Shown one piece after another: positions 7,035 through 7,285 of a stretch of DNA of 7,285 nt. Position numbers and translations under genes: made by a program. The notes below the pieces were generated by a model. That model had not been told where the DNA came from. It did not search any database and saw only the letters and a program-made list of their open reading frames with translations. Source of the stretch: Pseudomonadota bacterium (GTDB lineage Bacteria; Pseudomonadota; Alphaproteobacteria; Acetobacterales; Acetobacteraceae); the NCBI GenBank assembly GCA_021805485.1, contig JAJZFF010000215.1:1-7285 (forward strand), read 5' to 3'. How positions within the stretch are numbered: the first letter of the stretch is position 1; every line of letters starts with the position of its first letter.

Positions 7035-7285
7035 CAGCAACGCCGCCCGCACGCGCCGCCTCGTCCCGCTGCTGGCCGCAGCTTTTCTCTTTCTTGGCCT
7101 GCCCGTCGCCAGGGCCCAGGGCGCGGGCGGCATCGGCGGTACCGGCGTCGAACAGGAAACCGGCGGCATCGGCGGAACCGGGATTGGCGAGGAGACCGGC
7201 GGCATCGGCGGAACCGGCATCCACCGCGCCCCCGGCGGCATCGGCGGCACGGGCGCCCCGATCGTCGGCTTCGGTCCCATCCAGC
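7021..7285 (+). CDS. Secreted GGIGGTG-repeat protein, DUF5666-like (partial)
   Basis: First 88 residues of a gene cut by the window end. The basic start TRR (11-13) and hydrophobic run LVPLLAAAFLFLGLPV (14-29) form a signal peptide with a likely cleavage after ARA at 32, so the protein is exported. The mature N-terminus has four GGIGGTG units at 36-42, 48-54, 60-66 and 72-78, exactly 12 residues apart, joined by short linkers (VEQET, IGEET, IHRAP). The next residues, APIVGFGPIQ, are the kind of lead-in I associate with DUF5666 beta-domain proteins; that domain itself is outside the window, so the family call is tentative. ATG 7021 overlaps the preceding gene by 14 nt in another frame. The reading stays open to the edge, with no terminator seen. 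Confidence 0.75.
   Translation, partial: MTAPDSNAARTRRLVPLLAAAFLFLGLPVARAQGAGGIGGTGVEQETGGIGGTGIGEETGGIGGTGIHRAPGGIGGTGAPIVGFGPIQ
7126..7254 (+). repeat. Four-copy 36-bp-period coding repeat (GGIGGTG)
   Basis: In-frame tandem repeat inside the secreted protein: four copies of a Gly-rich seven-residue unit on a 36-nt period. The units are nearly identical at DNA level (GGCGGCATCGGCGGNACNGG) while the 5-residue linkers between them vary. Such arrays can gain or lose units by slippage or recombination. Confidence 0.9.

Noticed and set aside
6504..7280. Open minus-strand frame with repeated PPMPP motifs, resembling a proline-rich protein
   Set aside because: It is antisense to the DUF6502-like gene and the GGIGGTG repeats; the proline motif is just the reverse complement of the glycine repeat codons.

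Overview
The window is GC-rich bacterial chromosomal DNA. Genes are tightly packed, several join through TGATG/ATGA stop-start overlaps, and coding codons end mostly in G or C. Gene content and style suggest an alphaproteobacterium. A Rhodospirillales/Acetobacteraceae-type genome is my best guess, but no marker gene here fixes the taxon. I see no rRNA, tRNA, insertion sequence, phage gene or CRISPR array.

Region 1 (positions 5116 down to 1, minus strand) is one four-gene operon. It starts at a good sigma70-type promoter (-35 TTGACC, 17-nt spacer, -10 AATAAT at 5088-5116). In order it encodes a COG4671-type GT-B glycosyltransferase (475 aa), a GT4 glycosyltransferase of the WcaL-like kind (454 aa), a second GT4 glycosyltransferase with an SPLK motif (399 aa), and an MsbA-like ABC exporter that is complete through its membrane domain and cut by the window edge just as its ATPase domain begins. 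The junctions are TGATG, ATGA and ATGA, so translation is probably coupled throughout. Together the genes look like a glycan or glycolipid assembly-and-export module: three cytoplasmic sugar transferases build a product and the exporter flips or exports it. No priming transferase, polymerase, Wzx flippase or Wzm/Wzt pair is present in the window.

Region 2 (5117-5215) is a short gap with no gene and no convincing terminator.

Region 3 (5216-6022, minus) is a secreted protein with a signal peptide, alternating beta-strand-like sequence and a C-terminal Phe. It is a predicted outer-membrane beta-barrel of the broad 'transporter'/MetA-like class.

Region 4 (6023-6200) is an AT-rich divergent regulatory region. 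It has a strong plus-strand promoter, a possible minus-strand extended -10 overlapping it, and a 10-bp perfect palindrome against the plus-strand -35.

Region 5 (6201-7285, plus) is a two-gene unit: a DUF6502-like cytoplasmic protein with helix-turn-helix-like segments, overlapping by 14 nt a secreted protein whose N-terminus carries four GGIGGTG repeats at exact 12-residue spacing (DUF5666-like, cut by the window end). The barrel, the DUF6502-like protein and the repeat protein form the least understood part of the window and the best candidate for an undescribed envelope or surface system. Its function is not known from the sequence.
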